A stretch of 39,600 nucleotides of DNA from an uncultured Clostridia bacterium (GCA_944392335.1 CALXWJ010000074.1:1-39600); one strand, 5' to 3'; positions 24,531-33,515 are shown, counted from the stretch's first letter. Numbers and translations are program-made. The notes: generated from the letters alone by a model not told the origin.

Positions 24531-25328
24531 ATGTTCAGACTTGTAAGAAAAAACGGGTTATCTTACTATGTGATAGATTCTTTTGAAAAAACAGGATTGG
24601 TTAAGCATTGTTTTACCACAAGAGAGGGCGGAGTGAGTGAGAATGAATATAAAGCTCTTAATCTGAGGTTTAACTGCAGCGACAAAAGAGAAAATGTATT
24701 AAAAAATTATAAAATCATATGTGATGCCATAGATGTGGATTATAAAAAGCTGGTGATCTCAAAGCAGGTACATGAGGACAATATTTGCACAGTTACAATC
24801 GAAGATCTGGGAAACGGAATAACAAAAGAAAACAGATTTACAAGTGCAGACGGTTTGATGTGCAATGAAACGGGAATTCCTATCGTTACGCTCTATGCTG
24901 ATTGCGTACCGTTATACTTTTTGGATGTGAAAAATAAAGCCATAGCAATGTCGCATTCGGGATGGAAAGGGACTGTAAAAAATATTTCTGCAAAGACTGT
25001 TCAAAAAATGATAGATGAGTTTAATTCAAAGCCTGAAAACATATTGGCGGCAATAGGCCCGTCGATCGGTGAATGTCACTTTGAGGTAGGTGACGAGGTC
25101 GCATATCATTTTATGGAGATGCCGTGCGGAGTTATAAAAAAATACGGAGAAAAATATCATGTGAATTTGCAAAAGACAATTGAAAATCAATTATTGTCGG
25201 TCGGAATATTAAAGCAAAACCTTACTGTTTCCGGAATCTGTACATTCTGTAATTCCGATCTGCTCTTTTCGCACAGAAAAACAAACGGCAAAAGAGGGAA
25301 TATGGCGGCAATAATGGAATTAATTTAA
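24531..25328 (+). CDS. pgeF: Laccase-domain protein PgeF/YfiH (peptidoglycan editing factor)
   Basis: This is a 265-aa cytoplasmic protein of the multicopper-polyphenol-oxidase-like (DUF152) family. The conserved metal/active-site motifs are KQVHEDN, ADCVPLYF, HSGWKGT and GICTFCNSDLLFSHR. Homologues correct misincorporated amino acids in peptidoglycan precursors or show purine nucleoside phosphorylase activity. GGAG lies about 6 nt before ATG. It has no obvious operon partner; the lipoprotein gene follows 43 bp later and could be co-transcribed. Confidence 0.9.
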   Translation: MFRLVRKNGLSYYVIDSFEKTGLVKHCFTTREGGVSENEYKALNLRFNCSDKRENVLKNYKIICDAIDVDYKKLVISKQVHEDNICTVTIEDLGNGITKENRFTSADGLMCNETGIPIVTLYADCVPLYFLDVKNKAIAMSHSGWKGTVKNISAKTVQKMIDEFNSKPENILAAIGPSIGECHFEVGDEVAYHFMEMPCGVIKKYGEKYHVNLQKTIENQLLSVGILKQNLTVSGICTFCNSDLLFSHRKTNGKRGNMAAIMELI

Positions 25329-25371
25329 AAAACACAATGTTATTGTAAATATAAAACAAGGATGGAGACCA

Positions 25372-26991
25372 ATGAAAAAAAGGTATTATATAAAAACGGC
25401 ACTGATCATGGTGTTGTGTACATTTATTGCCGGATGTGATTTTAACTTAACAGAGGAAAATGATGACCCCGGGGCCGTTATAGTAAATAACTATGAAAAT
25501 CCCACGGTATTAAATCTCGGGATTGACAGCATAGATACTTTTAATCCGCTGTTTACGTCATCATCATCGGTATATGACGCCATGCAGCTGATATTTGAAC
25601 CATTGTTTTCATTTGATGACGCATTAAATCCAATATGTGAGCTTGCAGACAGTTATGTTGTATCGGATGACAGAAGAAACCTTTCGATCAATGTAAAACA
25701 AAATATAAAATGGCACGATGGAAGCGATTTTAGTGCCGTTGATGTTTTACACACAATTAATTTGATACGGTATAATGAAACAAATTATACTTCACAGTTA
25801 AATTGTATTTCGGCGGCGTCCTGCCCTGACAACTACACGCTTTCGGTTACATTTTCAAGGGCGGTGCCGAATCCTGAAGCCGTATTGTCTTTCCCTGTCG
25901 TACAAAACAGTGTAACGGCAGATGATCTTGCGGATTATATTCCAATCGGGACAGGCCCATATAAATATTATGAAAAATTAACTTCAAACAAGATAAGATT
26001 AACGGTAAATGAACAATGGAGAGAAAACAAGCCGTCGATCGGTGAAATAAATTTAAATATATTGAAAAATAAAGAGGAAGCGGCAGATGCTTTCAATGCC
26101 AGCGAAATAGATATTATCACATCAAAAACAATGGATCTTAAGTCAAATACACCGCGGGGCGAAATAACGGTACAGGATTATGTGTCGGATAATATGGTAT
26201 TTTTGGGGATGAATAATGCCGAAAGTGTATTGAGCGGTGTAAATACAAGAAAGGCGATATCCTATCTTATCGATAAAGAAGCCATTGTGACAAACGAGGT
26301 TTTCTCAAGGGCAGTTGTCGCAAAAAGCCCGATAAACCCTTCTGCATGGTATTGCCCAAACATTCCCGAAGCCGGCTACGCTGCCGAATATATTCAGGAG
26401 ATCCTTGCATTGGACGGATGGAGAATAAATGAAAGCGGAGGCTTTATAAGAGATAAGATCATAAGTGAGCGGGAGGGTGAAGAACCCGAAACTATGAGCG
26501 AAAAGCTTAAATGTGATATATTGATCAATGATGATAATGAAGAAAGATACAGAATAGCACAGCGTATAGGTGATGCTTTAAACGGGTTTGGAATAGAGTG
26601 CTCCATTATCCTGGTCAGCTTTGAAGACTATACGCAAAGAATTAACGACAAAAATTATCAACTTTTTATAGGAGAAGTGAAAATGCCGGCAAACATGGAT
26701 CCTTATAATTTGCTCGTGGCGGAAAATTATTTTTCTTATTATACTCAGCAAATGCATGAGGCAGTATATCGTTTGGGAACGTATACAACAAGTGAAGAAG
26801 AAAAAAATGCATTTATGGAGTATGCAAATTTATTTAATGGAGAAGTCCCTTTTGTGCCGTTGTTTTTCAGAAAAGAAAGTGTTATTTTTGAAAACAGGAT
26901 CTCGGGAACAAGTATGCCTAATATGTTTGCAAGCTATACAGATCCGCAGAACTGGTATTTCACCGTTAAAAACAATAATGTGAATCAGTAA
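25372..26991 (+). CDS. Peptide/nickel-type ABC substrate-binding lipoprotein (SBP family 5)
   Basis: The 539-aa secreted lipoprotein has a signal peptide with lipobox FIAGC (C22). The mature part shows family 5 features: LNLGIDSIDTFNPLFTSSS, IFEPLFSFDDALNPICELADS, IKWHDGSDFSAVDVLHTI, IPIGTGPYKY and TRKAISYLIDKEAIV. Members capture oligopeptides, nickel or other small ligands. No permease or ATPase genes are nearby, so this is an orphan and may serve another transporter or act as a receptor. An RpiR-type regulator follows 68 bp later. Confidence 0.9.
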   Translation: MKKRYYIKTALIMVLCTFIAGCDFNLTEENDDPGAVIVNNYENPTVLNLGIDSIDTFNPLFTSSSSVYDAMQLIFEPLFSFDDALNPICELADSYVVSDDRRNLSINVKQNIKWHDGSDFSAVDVLHTINLIRYNETNYTSQLNCISAASCPDNYTLSVTFSRAVPNPEAVLSFPVVQNSVTADDLADYIPIGTGPYKYYEKLTSNKIRLTVNEQWRENKPSIGEINLNILKNKEEAADAFNASEIDIITSKTMDLKSNTPRGEITVQDYVSDNMVFLGMNNAESVLSGVNTRKAISYLIDKEAIVTNEVFSRAVVAKSPINPSAWYCPNIPEAGYAAEYIQEILALDGWRINESGGFIRDKIISEREGEEPETMSEKLKCDILINDDNEERYRIAQRIGDALNGFGIECSIILVSFEDYTQRINDKNYQLFIGEVKMPANMDPYNLLVAENYFSYYTQQMHEAVYRLGTYTTSEEEKNAFMEYANLFNGEVPFVPLFFRKESVIFENRISGTSMPNMFASYTDPQNWYFTVKNNNVNQ

Positions 26992-27059
26992 TAAATTTTT
27001 TTGCACTTATAATATATAATATATGAAAAGGGAATATTAAAGGGAGGCAATGAAATCAT

Positions 27060-27920
27060 ATGGAGCCGGTAGACATAATAAGTTTTTTAAAGGAACATAA
27101 AAATCAATTTTCAAAAAGACAAAGACTGATTGCGGATTTTTTGATTGAAAATTATGATAAAGCGGCATATATGACGGCATCGGTATTGAGTGCGACAGTA
27201 GGAGTAAGCGAATCAACGGTCGTTAGATTTGCGGCAGAAATCGGTTTTAAAGGTTATCAGCAAATGCAGAGAATATTAAGGCAGATAACAATGACGCAAT
27301 CAACAACATTAAAAAGGATGGAAATAGCCAAAAGACAATTGAATAAGACGAACATTTTGGAGGGCGTATTAAAATCGGATATAAGGATGATAGAACAAAC
27401 TCTTTGTGAAATAGACCCCAAGCAGTTTGATGGTGCGGTAGAGGCGATCTTAAGGGCGAGAACAATTTATATTACCGGAGTAAGAAGCGCGGCATCTCTT
27501 GCGACATTTACCGAATTTTATTTTCATCTTATGTTTGACAATACAAAGCTTATTAATTCAGCAGATCCGGCCGATATGTTTGAGCAGGTGTTGAAAATAA
27601 ATAAAGAAGATGTTATTATCGGAATGAGCTTTCCGCGGTATTCCAAAAACATAATAAAGGTTTTGGAGTATGCTCATAAATGCAATGCTACCATTATCGG
27701 TATAACTGATAGCATAAATTCGCCGATCGTCCGTCTTTCCGATTATGTTTTGACGGCAAGAAGCGATATGGATTCGTTTGTAGATTCTCTTGTGGCGCCT
27801 TTCAGTGTTGTAAATGCATTAATTGCCGCACTTGGAATGAAGCATCAGGATGAAATAAGCGAAACCTTTAAAAATCTCGAGAGAATATGGGATGAATATG
27901 AGGTATATGATAAGATATAA
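27060..27920 (+). CDS. MurR/RpiR family transcriptional regulator
   Basis: The 286-aa protein has an N-terminal RpiR helix-turn-helix domain (about 1-77, with LSATVGVSESTVVRFAAEIGFKGYQQ). A C-terminal SIS domain (about 125-260, TIYITGVRSAASLATF and VIIGMSFPRYSKNIIKVLEYAH) normally binds a phosphosugar. GGGAGG lies about 11 nt before the ATG. No sugar-metabolism gene is adjacent. The nearest partners are the lipoprotein upstream and the NSS symporter downstream, so the target cannot be named. Confidence 0.92.
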   Translation: MEPVDIISFLKEHKNQFSKRQRLIADFLIENYDKAAYMTASVLSATVGVSESTVVRFAAEIGFKGYQQMQRILRQITMTQSTTLKRMEIAKRQLNKTNILEGVLKSDIRMIEQTLCEIDPKQFDGAVEAILRARTIYITGVRSAASLATFTEFYFHLMFDNTKLINSADPADMFEQVLKINKEDVIIGMSFPRYSKNIIKVLEYAHKCNATIIGITDSINSPIVRLSDYVLTARSDMDSFVDSLVAPFSVVNALIAALGMKHQDEISETFKNLERIWDEYEVYDKI

Positions 27921-28030
27921 CCTAAGCAAAGATGTACCCTCCATAACCGGAGGCGGAGCCCGTATTTGTAATCAGTGTGAAAGTATAATCTCCAAATGAT
28001 TACAGCGCAGCATAGCTGCACTCTTGTCAT
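27921..28030 (+). repeat. Structured intergenic repeat, copy R7 (abuts rpiR-type gene)
   Basis: R7 starts with CCTAAGCAAAGATG directly after the TAA stop. Hairpin 1 is CCTCC/GGAGG, in place of CCGCC/GGCGG elsewhere, a compensatory change. Hairpin 2 retains TAATCA...TGATTA with internal mismatches. The copy is truncated after CTCTTGTCAT. Confidence 0.75.
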
Positions 28031-28137
28031 AGTTTAATTTCTATACACAGAAATTGAAAATTATCTGTTTTAATATATGAAAAAAGTATAGGGCAGAAGG
28101 GATTATGTAAATTAGAATAAATTTACGGAGAAAACTA

Positions 28138-29490
28138 ATGGAACAAAAAAATAACAGAAGTAATTTTACCGGAAAGATAGGATTTGTATTGGCGGCGGCA
28201 GGTTCGGCTATTGGGTTAGGTAATATATGGAGATTCCCCTATCTTGCCGCCCAATACGGCGGAGGGATTTTTTTGCTAGTGTATATAATACTTGCCGTAA
28301 CCTTCGGGTTTGCTCTGATGACTGCTGAGATCGCTATAGGAAGAAAAACTGGACTCAGCTGTATAGGGGCTTTCGCGAAGCTAAGAAAAAAATTTGCGTT
28401 CATAGGCTGGATCGAGTCGGTGGTGCCGATTATAGTATTGCCGTATTATTCGGTTATAGGCGGATGGGTCATAAAATATTTTGTGTCTTTTTCCACCGGA
28501 CATGCGCATGCTGCTTCTTCCGATACGTTTTTCAATGAATTTATAAAAAGTCCCGCAGAGCCTGTTTTATGGTTTGCAATTTTTATGATTTTAACGACAG
28601 TTACGGTTTTGCTGGGTGTACAAAAAGGAGTAGAAAACGTAAGCAAGCTGTTAATGCCCGTCCTTATTGTCCTTTCGTTATTTATATCCGTTTATACAAT
28701 GTTTATTCCGGGAGCAATGGAGGGTGTACTTTATTATATTTCACCAAACATTTCAAAATTTTCCGTAAATACTGTTTTGGCAGCGATGGGACAGCTTTTT
28801 TATTCAATGTCTATTGCAATGGGCATTATGATAACATATGGTTCATATCTGAAAAAAGATGTTAATATAGAAAGCTCCGTCAAGCAGATTGAAATATTTG
28901 ATACAGCTGTTGCGTTTTTAGCAGGTCTTATGATAATTCCTGCCGTATTTGCCTGTTCCGACGGTAATGTGGGTCAGGGACCGGGATTAATGTTTGTAAC
29001 GCTTCCGAAGGTTTTTGAAACAATGAGAGGCGGTACCGTAATAGGAATTTTGTTCTTTCTGCTTGTTTTATTTGCCGCATTAACGTCATCTGTTTCAATG
29101 ATGGAAACTGTTGTTTCGATTATTATGGACAAGACCGGATTGAAAAGGAAGCTTTCGTGTGTGTTGGTGTTTATAGGTGCATTTATCATAGGCATACCGG
29201 CATCATTGGGAAATGGGATATGGGAAAATTATAAAGTTTTGGGAATGGAATTTCTTACTTTTTTTGATTTTATAAGTAACAGTGTCTTAATGCCGATAGT
29301 TGCATTTTTGATCTGTATTTTTGTCGGATATATTATTAAACCGTCTGCAATTATTGATGAAGTTAATAAAACGGCGCCTATGAAAAATGAAAAAATGTTT
29401 GAGCTGATTATTAAATATGTCGCTCCGATATGTATATTATTGATTTTAATTACTTCAATACTAAATGCATTCGGAATATTTAAAATATAA
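28138..29490 (+). CDS. Sodium-dependent NSS (SNF) family transporter
   Basis: This 450-aa membrane protein has the NSS signature GKIGFVLAAAGSAIGLGNIWRFPYLAAQYGGG in TM1 (unwound sodium/substrate site GSAIGLGNIWRFP). About eleven hydrophobic helices are visible, and ALTSSVSMMET in TM8 matches the second sodium site. Family members import amino acids or related compounds with sodium. An 11-TM form is typical of bacteria. The substrate is unknown. GGAG lies 7-8 nt before the ATG. Confidence 0.93.
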   Translation: MEQKNNRSNFTGKIGFVLAAAGSAIGLGNIWRFPYLAAQYGGGIFLLVYIILAVTFGFALMTAEIAIGRKTGLSCIGAFAKLRKKFAFIGWIESVVPIIVLPYYSVIGGWVIKYFVSFSTGHAHAASSDTFFNEFIKSPAEPVLWFAIFMILTTVTVLLGVQKGVENVSKLLMPVLIVLSLFISVYTMFIPGAMEGVLYYISPNISKFSVNTVLAAMGQLFYSMSIAMGIMITYGSYLKKDVNIESSVKQIEIFDTAVAFLAGLMIIPAVFACSDGNVGQGPGLMFVTLPKVFETMRGGTVIGILFFLLVLFAALTSSVSMMETVVSIIMDKTGLKRKLSCVLVFIGAFIIGIPASLGNGIWENYKVLGMEFLTFFDFISNSVLMPIVAFLICIFVGYIIKPSAIIDEVNKTAPMKNEKMFELIIKYVAPICILLILITSILNAFGIFKI

Positions 29491-29548
29491 TCTAAGTGAA
29501 GATGTCCCCCGCCGTTTTCGGAGGTGGGTTCCATTTCAGAATTTCAGT
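29491..29548 (+). repeat. Structured intergenic repeat, copy R8 (truncated)
   Basis: R8 begins TCTAAGTGAAGATGTCCCCC directly after the symporter's TAA and ends within hairpin 2 (TTTCAGTTTATG). Only hairpin 1 (CCCGCCG...GGTGGG) remains. The TTTCAGAATTTCAG segment groups it with R3 and R5. Confidence 0.7.
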
Positions 29549-29640
29549 TTATGATCAATACCGATATATTATTTTGCGGTTATCAAGTGTCATTCAACCG
29601 TGAATGAATAATGTTATAAAATTTACCGGAGATAAAAGAA

Positions 29641-30879
29641 ATGATTGAAAAAGTAGCAGTAATTGGCGGCGGCCCGGCCGGGATGATAGCTTGCGGTCAT
29701 CTTGCCGAAAAGGTTCAAAAGGTCATATTGATAGAAAAAAATAAGTTTCTCGGAAAAAAACTAAGGATTACCGGAAAGGGCAGATGCAATATTACAAATG
29801 GTGCGGATATGGAGAATTTTTTAAAAAATATTCCTACAAATCCACGTTTTCTTTACAGTGCTTTTCATAAATTCACAAATCATGATATTATAAATTTACT
29901 TGAAAAATACGGTGTAAAGACAAAAGTTGAAAGAGGGGAGCGCGTTTTCCCGCAGTCTGATTCCGCAAGGGATGTAGCAGAGGCATTATCTAAATATGCT
30001 CTCAAAAAAAATGTGGACCTTGTGCATGAAAATGCGGTGAAGATTATGACAGATAAAGGGAAGGTGTGCGGGATAAAAACCGACAAGCATACAATCAGAG
30101 CAGATGCCGTTGTATTGGCAACGGGCGGAAGATCTTATCCGTTGACGGGGTCAGATGGGAGCGGATATAACATGGCTCAAGCTTTGGGGCATACTGTAAC
30201 GGAACTGAAGCCCTCACTTATTCCGGTAGTAACATATGAAAAGTGGGTATCTGATCTGATGGGGCTGGCTTTGAAGAATATAGAAATATCCGTTTATAAC
30301 AAAAAGGATAAAAAAATCTATACCGATTTCGGAGAAATGATATTCACACACTTCGGAGTCAGCGGCCCTGTTATACTTTCCGCTTCCGCTCATATGAAAA
30401 ATGTCGAAAAAGAAGAATATAAGATAAAAATAGATTTAAAACCTGCTTTAAATATCGAAAAACTGGACAAGCGTGTTTGCAGGGATTTTGAAAAATATAA
30501 AAATAAGCATATTATAAATGCTTTGGATGAGCTGCTGCCGAAAGCATTGATACCTGTTATAATAGAATTGTCCTCAATACCGTTACATACACCGGTAAAT
30601 TCCATAACAAAGGGACAAAGAAGAACACTGATACAAAATATTAAGGCTCTTACAGTAACTGTAAAGGGTTTCAGACCTATTGATGAGGCAATAATAACAT
30701 CAGGCGGTATAAAGGTAAAGGAAATTGATCCGTCGACTATGGAATCCAAAATAATACAGGGATTATATTTTGCAGGTGAGATAATAGATGTTGATGCATA
30801 TACCGGCGGGTTTAATTTACAGATTGCATATTCAACGGGTTATCTTGCGGCGGAGGGTATTATTAATAAAAGTGATTGA
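29641..30879 (+). CDS. NAD(P)/FAD-dependent oxidoreductase, BaiN/HI0933 (YhiN) family
   Basis: The 412-aa flavoprotein has an N-terminal dinucleotide-binding motif (VAVIGGGPAGMIACGHLAE). The family signatures NKFLGKKLRITGKGRCNITNG, VVLATGGRSYPLTGSDGSGY and the C-terminal YFAGEIIDVDAYTGGFNLQ complete the FAD site. Family members are putative reductases with unclear natural substrates; one homologue (BaiN) acts in bile-acid metabolism, but that role cannot be assigned here. The ATG lies about 6 nt after a weak GGAGA. Confidence 0.92.
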   Translation: MIEKVAVIGGGPAGMIACGHLAEKVQKVILIEKNKFLGKKLRITGKGRCNITNGADMENFLKNIPTNPRFLYSAFHKFTNHDIINLLEKYGVKTKVERGERVFPQSDSARDVAEALSKYALKKNVDLVHENAVKIMTDKGKVCGIKTDKHTIRADAVVLATGGRSYPLTGSDGSGYNMAQALGHTVTELKPSLIPVVTYEKWVSDLMGLALKNIEISVYNKKDKKIYTDFGEMIFTHFGVSGPVILSASAHMKNVEKEEYKIKIDLKPALNIEKLDKRVCRDFEKYKNKHIINALDELLPKALIPVIIELSSIPLHTPVNSITKGQRRTLIQNIKALTVTVKGFRPIDEAIITSGGIKVKEIDPSTMESKIIQGLYFAGEIIDVDAYTGGFNLQIAYSTGYLAAEGIINKSD

Positions 30880-30925
30880 TATTTTATTGGGGTAAATTTA
30901 TATTATTACAGAAAGGAATGGTATT

Positions 30926-31342
30926 ATGGCAGAAACAGTGGGAAGCCGTGAGGTTTCAAAAGCTGCAATAAAGCTTGCAATGACTTCGGACAGAACAGAG
31001 GAAAGTGGATTTAAGGGTGAAATGGCTAAAAAAGGGATTAAGTGTGTTGCAATAGATTTTGGAGGAGAATTCACGAATTCTGTTACAAAAATAATTGAGC
31101 GTTCGGTTGTGGCTTCAAAACGTGAGGGAGTTATCGACGATTCTCATCCGGAGGAAGGGGCTGTAGCAGGTGCGGCACATGAAGCGATAACTCAGATCAT
31201 GAATAAATGTACCGGCTTGAATGTGGGAGGAAAAATCGGGATTGCACGCGGTGGTGCCCATATTTCGGTTTGTATTTTCTTTGCGGTTGGACTTTTGAAT
31301 CTGAATGATATAGTAATAGGCTTAGGTCACAGGGTTGCCTGA
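30926..31342 (+). CDS. hutP: HutP family RNA-binding antiterminator-like protein
   Basis: The 138-aa protein matches HutP through SKAAIKLAMTSDR, VAIDFGGEFTNSVTKIIERSVV, HPEEGAVAGAAHEAI and the C-terminal GLNLND/IGLGHRVA-type ending. The His residues at 74, 85 and 135 fit the metal-coordinating set of HutP. In Bacillus it binds Mg and L-histidine and antiterminates the hut operon. No hut genes are present here, so the regulated RNA is unknown. AGAAAGGA lies about 7 nt before ATG. Confidence 0.88.
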   Translation: MAETVGSREVSKAAIKLAMTSDRTEESGFKGEMAKKGIKCVAIDFGGEFTNSVTKIIERSVVASKREGVIDDSHPEEGAVAGAAHEAITQIMNKCTGLNVGGKIGIARGGAHISVCIFFAVGLLNLNDIVIGLGHRVA

Positions 31343-31441
31343 ATTGATACAAAGAAGATAGCAAAAGCTGTTTTTGACTATATACAGTACCAATATATTA
31401 TTTTTTTACAAAATTCTGATGATTATAAAAATATAAAACAG

Positions 31442-31470
31442 TTGTAAATTTAAGAAAAAAATGTTATAAT
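31442..31470 (+). promoter_or_regulatory. guaA promoter
   Basis: TTGTAA (31442-31447) and TATAAT (31465-31470) are separated by 17 bp. The leader is only about 45 nt and no purine riboswitch motif was seen in it. Confidence 0.75.
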
Positions 31471-31520
31471 ATGTCAAATAGTACATATGAATAAATATTG
31501 CGCAGAAAGGTGTATGTTTT

Positions 31521-33053
31521 ATGAATAATGAGGAAATTATCGTTCTTGATTTTGGGGGACAGTATAATCAGCTTATAGCAAGACGTGTCAGAGAGTGTAA
31601 TGTGTATTGTGAAGTTTTGCCATTCACTACTCCTATTGAAAAAATAAAGAAAAAAAATCCTGTAGGTATTATTTTTACGGGAGGCCCAAACAGTGTTTAT
31701 GAGAAAAACGCTCCTACATACAGCAATGAAATATTTGAACTGGGGATACCTGTTTTGGGTATATGCTACGGGAATCAGCTTATGGCTCATGCTTTGGGCG
31801 GGAAAGTTTCAAGCGCCGAAAAAAGAGAGTATGGAAAAACAGAGATAACCTTGGGAGATTCTATTCTTTTTGACGGAATTGAAAAAAACAACTCCTGTTG
31901 GATGAGTCATACCGATTATGTTTCCCAACTGCCTGATGGATTCAGACCGGTGGCAAGAACAGGTGCAGCACCCTATGCCGCTTATGAAAATACAGAAAAA
32001 AAATTATACAGTGTTCAATTTCATCCGGAAGTAAATCATACACCGTTCGGAAAACAGATGCTGAAAAATTTCCTTTACAAGATATGCAATTGTAAGGGCG
32101 ACTGGCTGATGTCCGACTACGCAAAAAATACCATACAACAGTTAAAAGAAAAAATCGGTGACAAGAAGGTTTTGTGCGCCCTCTCCGGAGGTGTTGACAG
32201 CTCTGTTGCCGCTGTTTTGATACATAAAGCCGTAGGGAAACAACTGACCTGTATTTTTGTTGATAACGGGCTGCTCAGAAAAAATGAGGGCGATGAAGTT
32301 GAAAAGGTATTTCGTGAACAATTTGATATAAATATGATAAGAGTTAACGCCCAAGACAGATTCCTGGACAAGCTGGCAGGAGTAACTGTTCCTGAGACTA
32401 AAAGAAAAATTATCGGTGAGGAATTTATAAGAGTTTTTGAGGCGGAAGCTAAAAAAATCGGTACTGTGGATTTCCTTGTTCAGGGTACAATTTATCCCGA
32501 TGTGATTGAAAGCGGCGCCGGTGATGCTTCTGTTATAAAAAGCCATCATAATGTGGGCGGACTTCCAGATCATGTTGATTTTAAGGAAATTATAGAACCT
32601 CTGAGAAATTTGTTTAAAGATGAGGTAAGACAGCTGGGTATCGAACTCGGTATCCCGGAAAATCTTGTGTGGCGTCAGCCCTTTCCAGGCCCAGGTCTTG
32701 CTGTTCGTGTTATAGGTGAAATTACAAGAGATAAACTCGATATCCTTCGCGATGCGGATGCAATTTTCAGAGAAGAAATAGCTAATGCGGGCATAGAACG
32801 TGATATCAACCAGTATTTTGCCGTAATTACCGATATGAAAAGCGTCGGCGTAATGGGCGACGGCAGAACCTATGATTATACACTTGCTCTCAGAGCTGTT
32901 ACAACAACTGATTTTATGACAGCCGATTGGGCAAGAATCCCTTATGAGGTGCTTGAGGTTTGCTCTAATCGTATCGTTAATGAGGTAAAACATGTTAACC
33001 GTATCGTCTATGATATTACGTCAAAACCACCGGCTACAATTGAGTGGGAATGA
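31521..33053 (+). CDS. guaA: GMP synthase (glutamine-hydrolysing)
   Basis: This 510-aa enzyme converts XMP to GMP. The glutaminase domain has the nucleophile in GICYGNQLM (C82) and the His-Glu pair in FHPEVNHT. The PP-loop ATP pyrophosphatase domain has [12 protein letters not shown]. The C-terminal dimerisation domain ends [17 protein letters not shown], the normal family terminus, so the gene is intact. AGAAAGGTG precedes the ATG. The accessory island begins right after its stop codon. Confidence 0.98.
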   Translation: MNNEEIIVLDFGGQYNQLIARRVRECNVYCEVLPFTTPIEKIKKKNPVGIIFTGGPNSVYEKNAPTYSNEIFELGIPVLGICYGNQLMAHALGGKVSSAEKREYGKTEITLGDSILFDGIEKNNSCWMSHTDYVSQLPDGFRPVARTGAAPYAAYENTEKKLYSVQFHPEVNHTPFGKQMLKNFLYKICNCKGDWLMSDYAKNTIQQLKEKIGDKKVLCALSGGVDSSVAAVLIHKAVGKQLTCIFVDNGLLRKNEGDEVEKVFREQFDINMIRVNAQDRFLDKLAGVTVPETKRKIIGEEFIRVFEAEAKKIGTVDFLVQGTIYPDVIESGAGDASVIKSHHNVGGLPDHVDFKEIIEPLRNLFKDEVRQLGIELGIPENLVWRQPFPGPGLAVRVIGEITRDKLDILRDADAIFREEIANAGIERDINQYFAVITDMKSVGVMGDGRTYDYTLALRAVTTTDFMTADWARIPYEVLEVCSNRIVNEVKHVNRIVYDITSKPPATIEWE

Positions 33054-33078
33054 TGAGATGAGATTGAAGCTGAGCAGA

Positions 33079-33117
33079 AACGGGCTGCTAGGAGAAAATA
33101 TAATCGAGAAGCCCGTT
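33079..33117 (+). other. Hairpin after guaA (AACGGGCT/AGCCCGTT)
   Basis: AACGGGCT (33079-33086) and AGCCCGTT (33110-33117) form an 8-bp stem with a 23-nt loop about 25 bp after the guaA stop. It lacks a T run and may be a processing structure or part of a boundary element. Confidence 0.45.
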
Positions 33118-33175
33118 GACAGGCGGAGAACATTCTGAAGTTCTGTAAAATATTTTTGAATGGTAGAAGAGTTTT

Positions 33176-33215
33176 TTGCAAGGGAATCTTGAGATGTATC
33201 AAGATTTCCTTGCAA
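33176..33215. repeat. Large inverted repeat at the island's left edge
   Basis: Two 17-bp arms, 33176-33192 (starts TTGCAAGG, ends CTTGA) and 33199-33215 (starts TCAAG, ends TTGCAA), are complementary except for one wobble, with a 6-bp loop. The outer right end supplies the TTGCAA -35 box of the R-M operon promoter. It may act as a terminator for guaA, as an operator, or mark an insertion boundary. Confidence 0.65.
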
Positions 33216-33238
33216 TATGTGGTAGTAAGTGGTATGAT
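33210..33238 (+). promoter_or_regulatory. Promoter of the restriction-modification operon
   Basis: TTGCAA (33210-33215) and TATGAT (33233-33238) are spaced by 17 bp. The -35 lies in the right arm of the large hairpin. The TAGTA/TACTA-like half-sites around the -10 could be the operator for the HTH controller, as in other R-M systems, but this is inference. Confidence 0.55.
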
Positions 33239-33287
33239 TTTATAAATGCTACTGATAGTTATTTGAGTACAACAAAGGAGTGATTTT

Positions 33288-33515
33288 GTGGATGGAAATA
33301 TTATATTAAATTATAATAAACTTTGGAAGTTAATGATAGACAAAAATATAAATAAAACACAGCTTCACGAAAAAGCTCGAATAAGTACAAATGCAGTAGC
33401 GAAGATGAGTAGAAATGAAACAGTATCTCTAGAAAAATTAGCTAAAGTATGTTATGCGTTGGACTGTGGTATTGGAGATGTTGTGGAAATTGTTATAGAA
33501 GAAAGAAGGAAATGA
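33288..33515 (+). CDS. Cro/CI-type HTH protein, likely R-M controller (C protein)
   Basis: This 75-aa HTH protein (LWKLMIDKNINKTQLHEKARISTNAVAKMSRNETVSLEKLAKVC) is of the YozG/DUF739-like XRE type. It precedes the methyltransferase and nuclease genes, as C proteins do in type II R-M operons, where they time nuclease expression. The start is GTG at 33288 with AAAGGAG 7 nt upstream. The methyltransferase begins 3 nt after its stop. No partner operator was proven. Confidence 0.8.
   Translation: MDGNIILNYNKLWKLMIDKNINKTQLHEKARISTNAVAKMSRNETVSLEKLAKVCYALDCGIGDVVEIVIEERRK

Noticed and set aside
5468..29548. Interpretation of the repeats as a CRISPR array
   Set aside because: Copies are dispersed between genes kilobases apart, 60-165 bp long, with no regular spacers and no cas genes.
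31343..31520. Purine riboswitch before guaA
   Set aside because: The leader between the promoter and guaA is only about 45 nt and lacks the conserved purine aptamer elements.
32142..32993. Long minus-strand frame (283 codons) inside guaA
   Set aside because: It is a shadow of the highly conserved guaA coding strand, with no motifs and no promoter.
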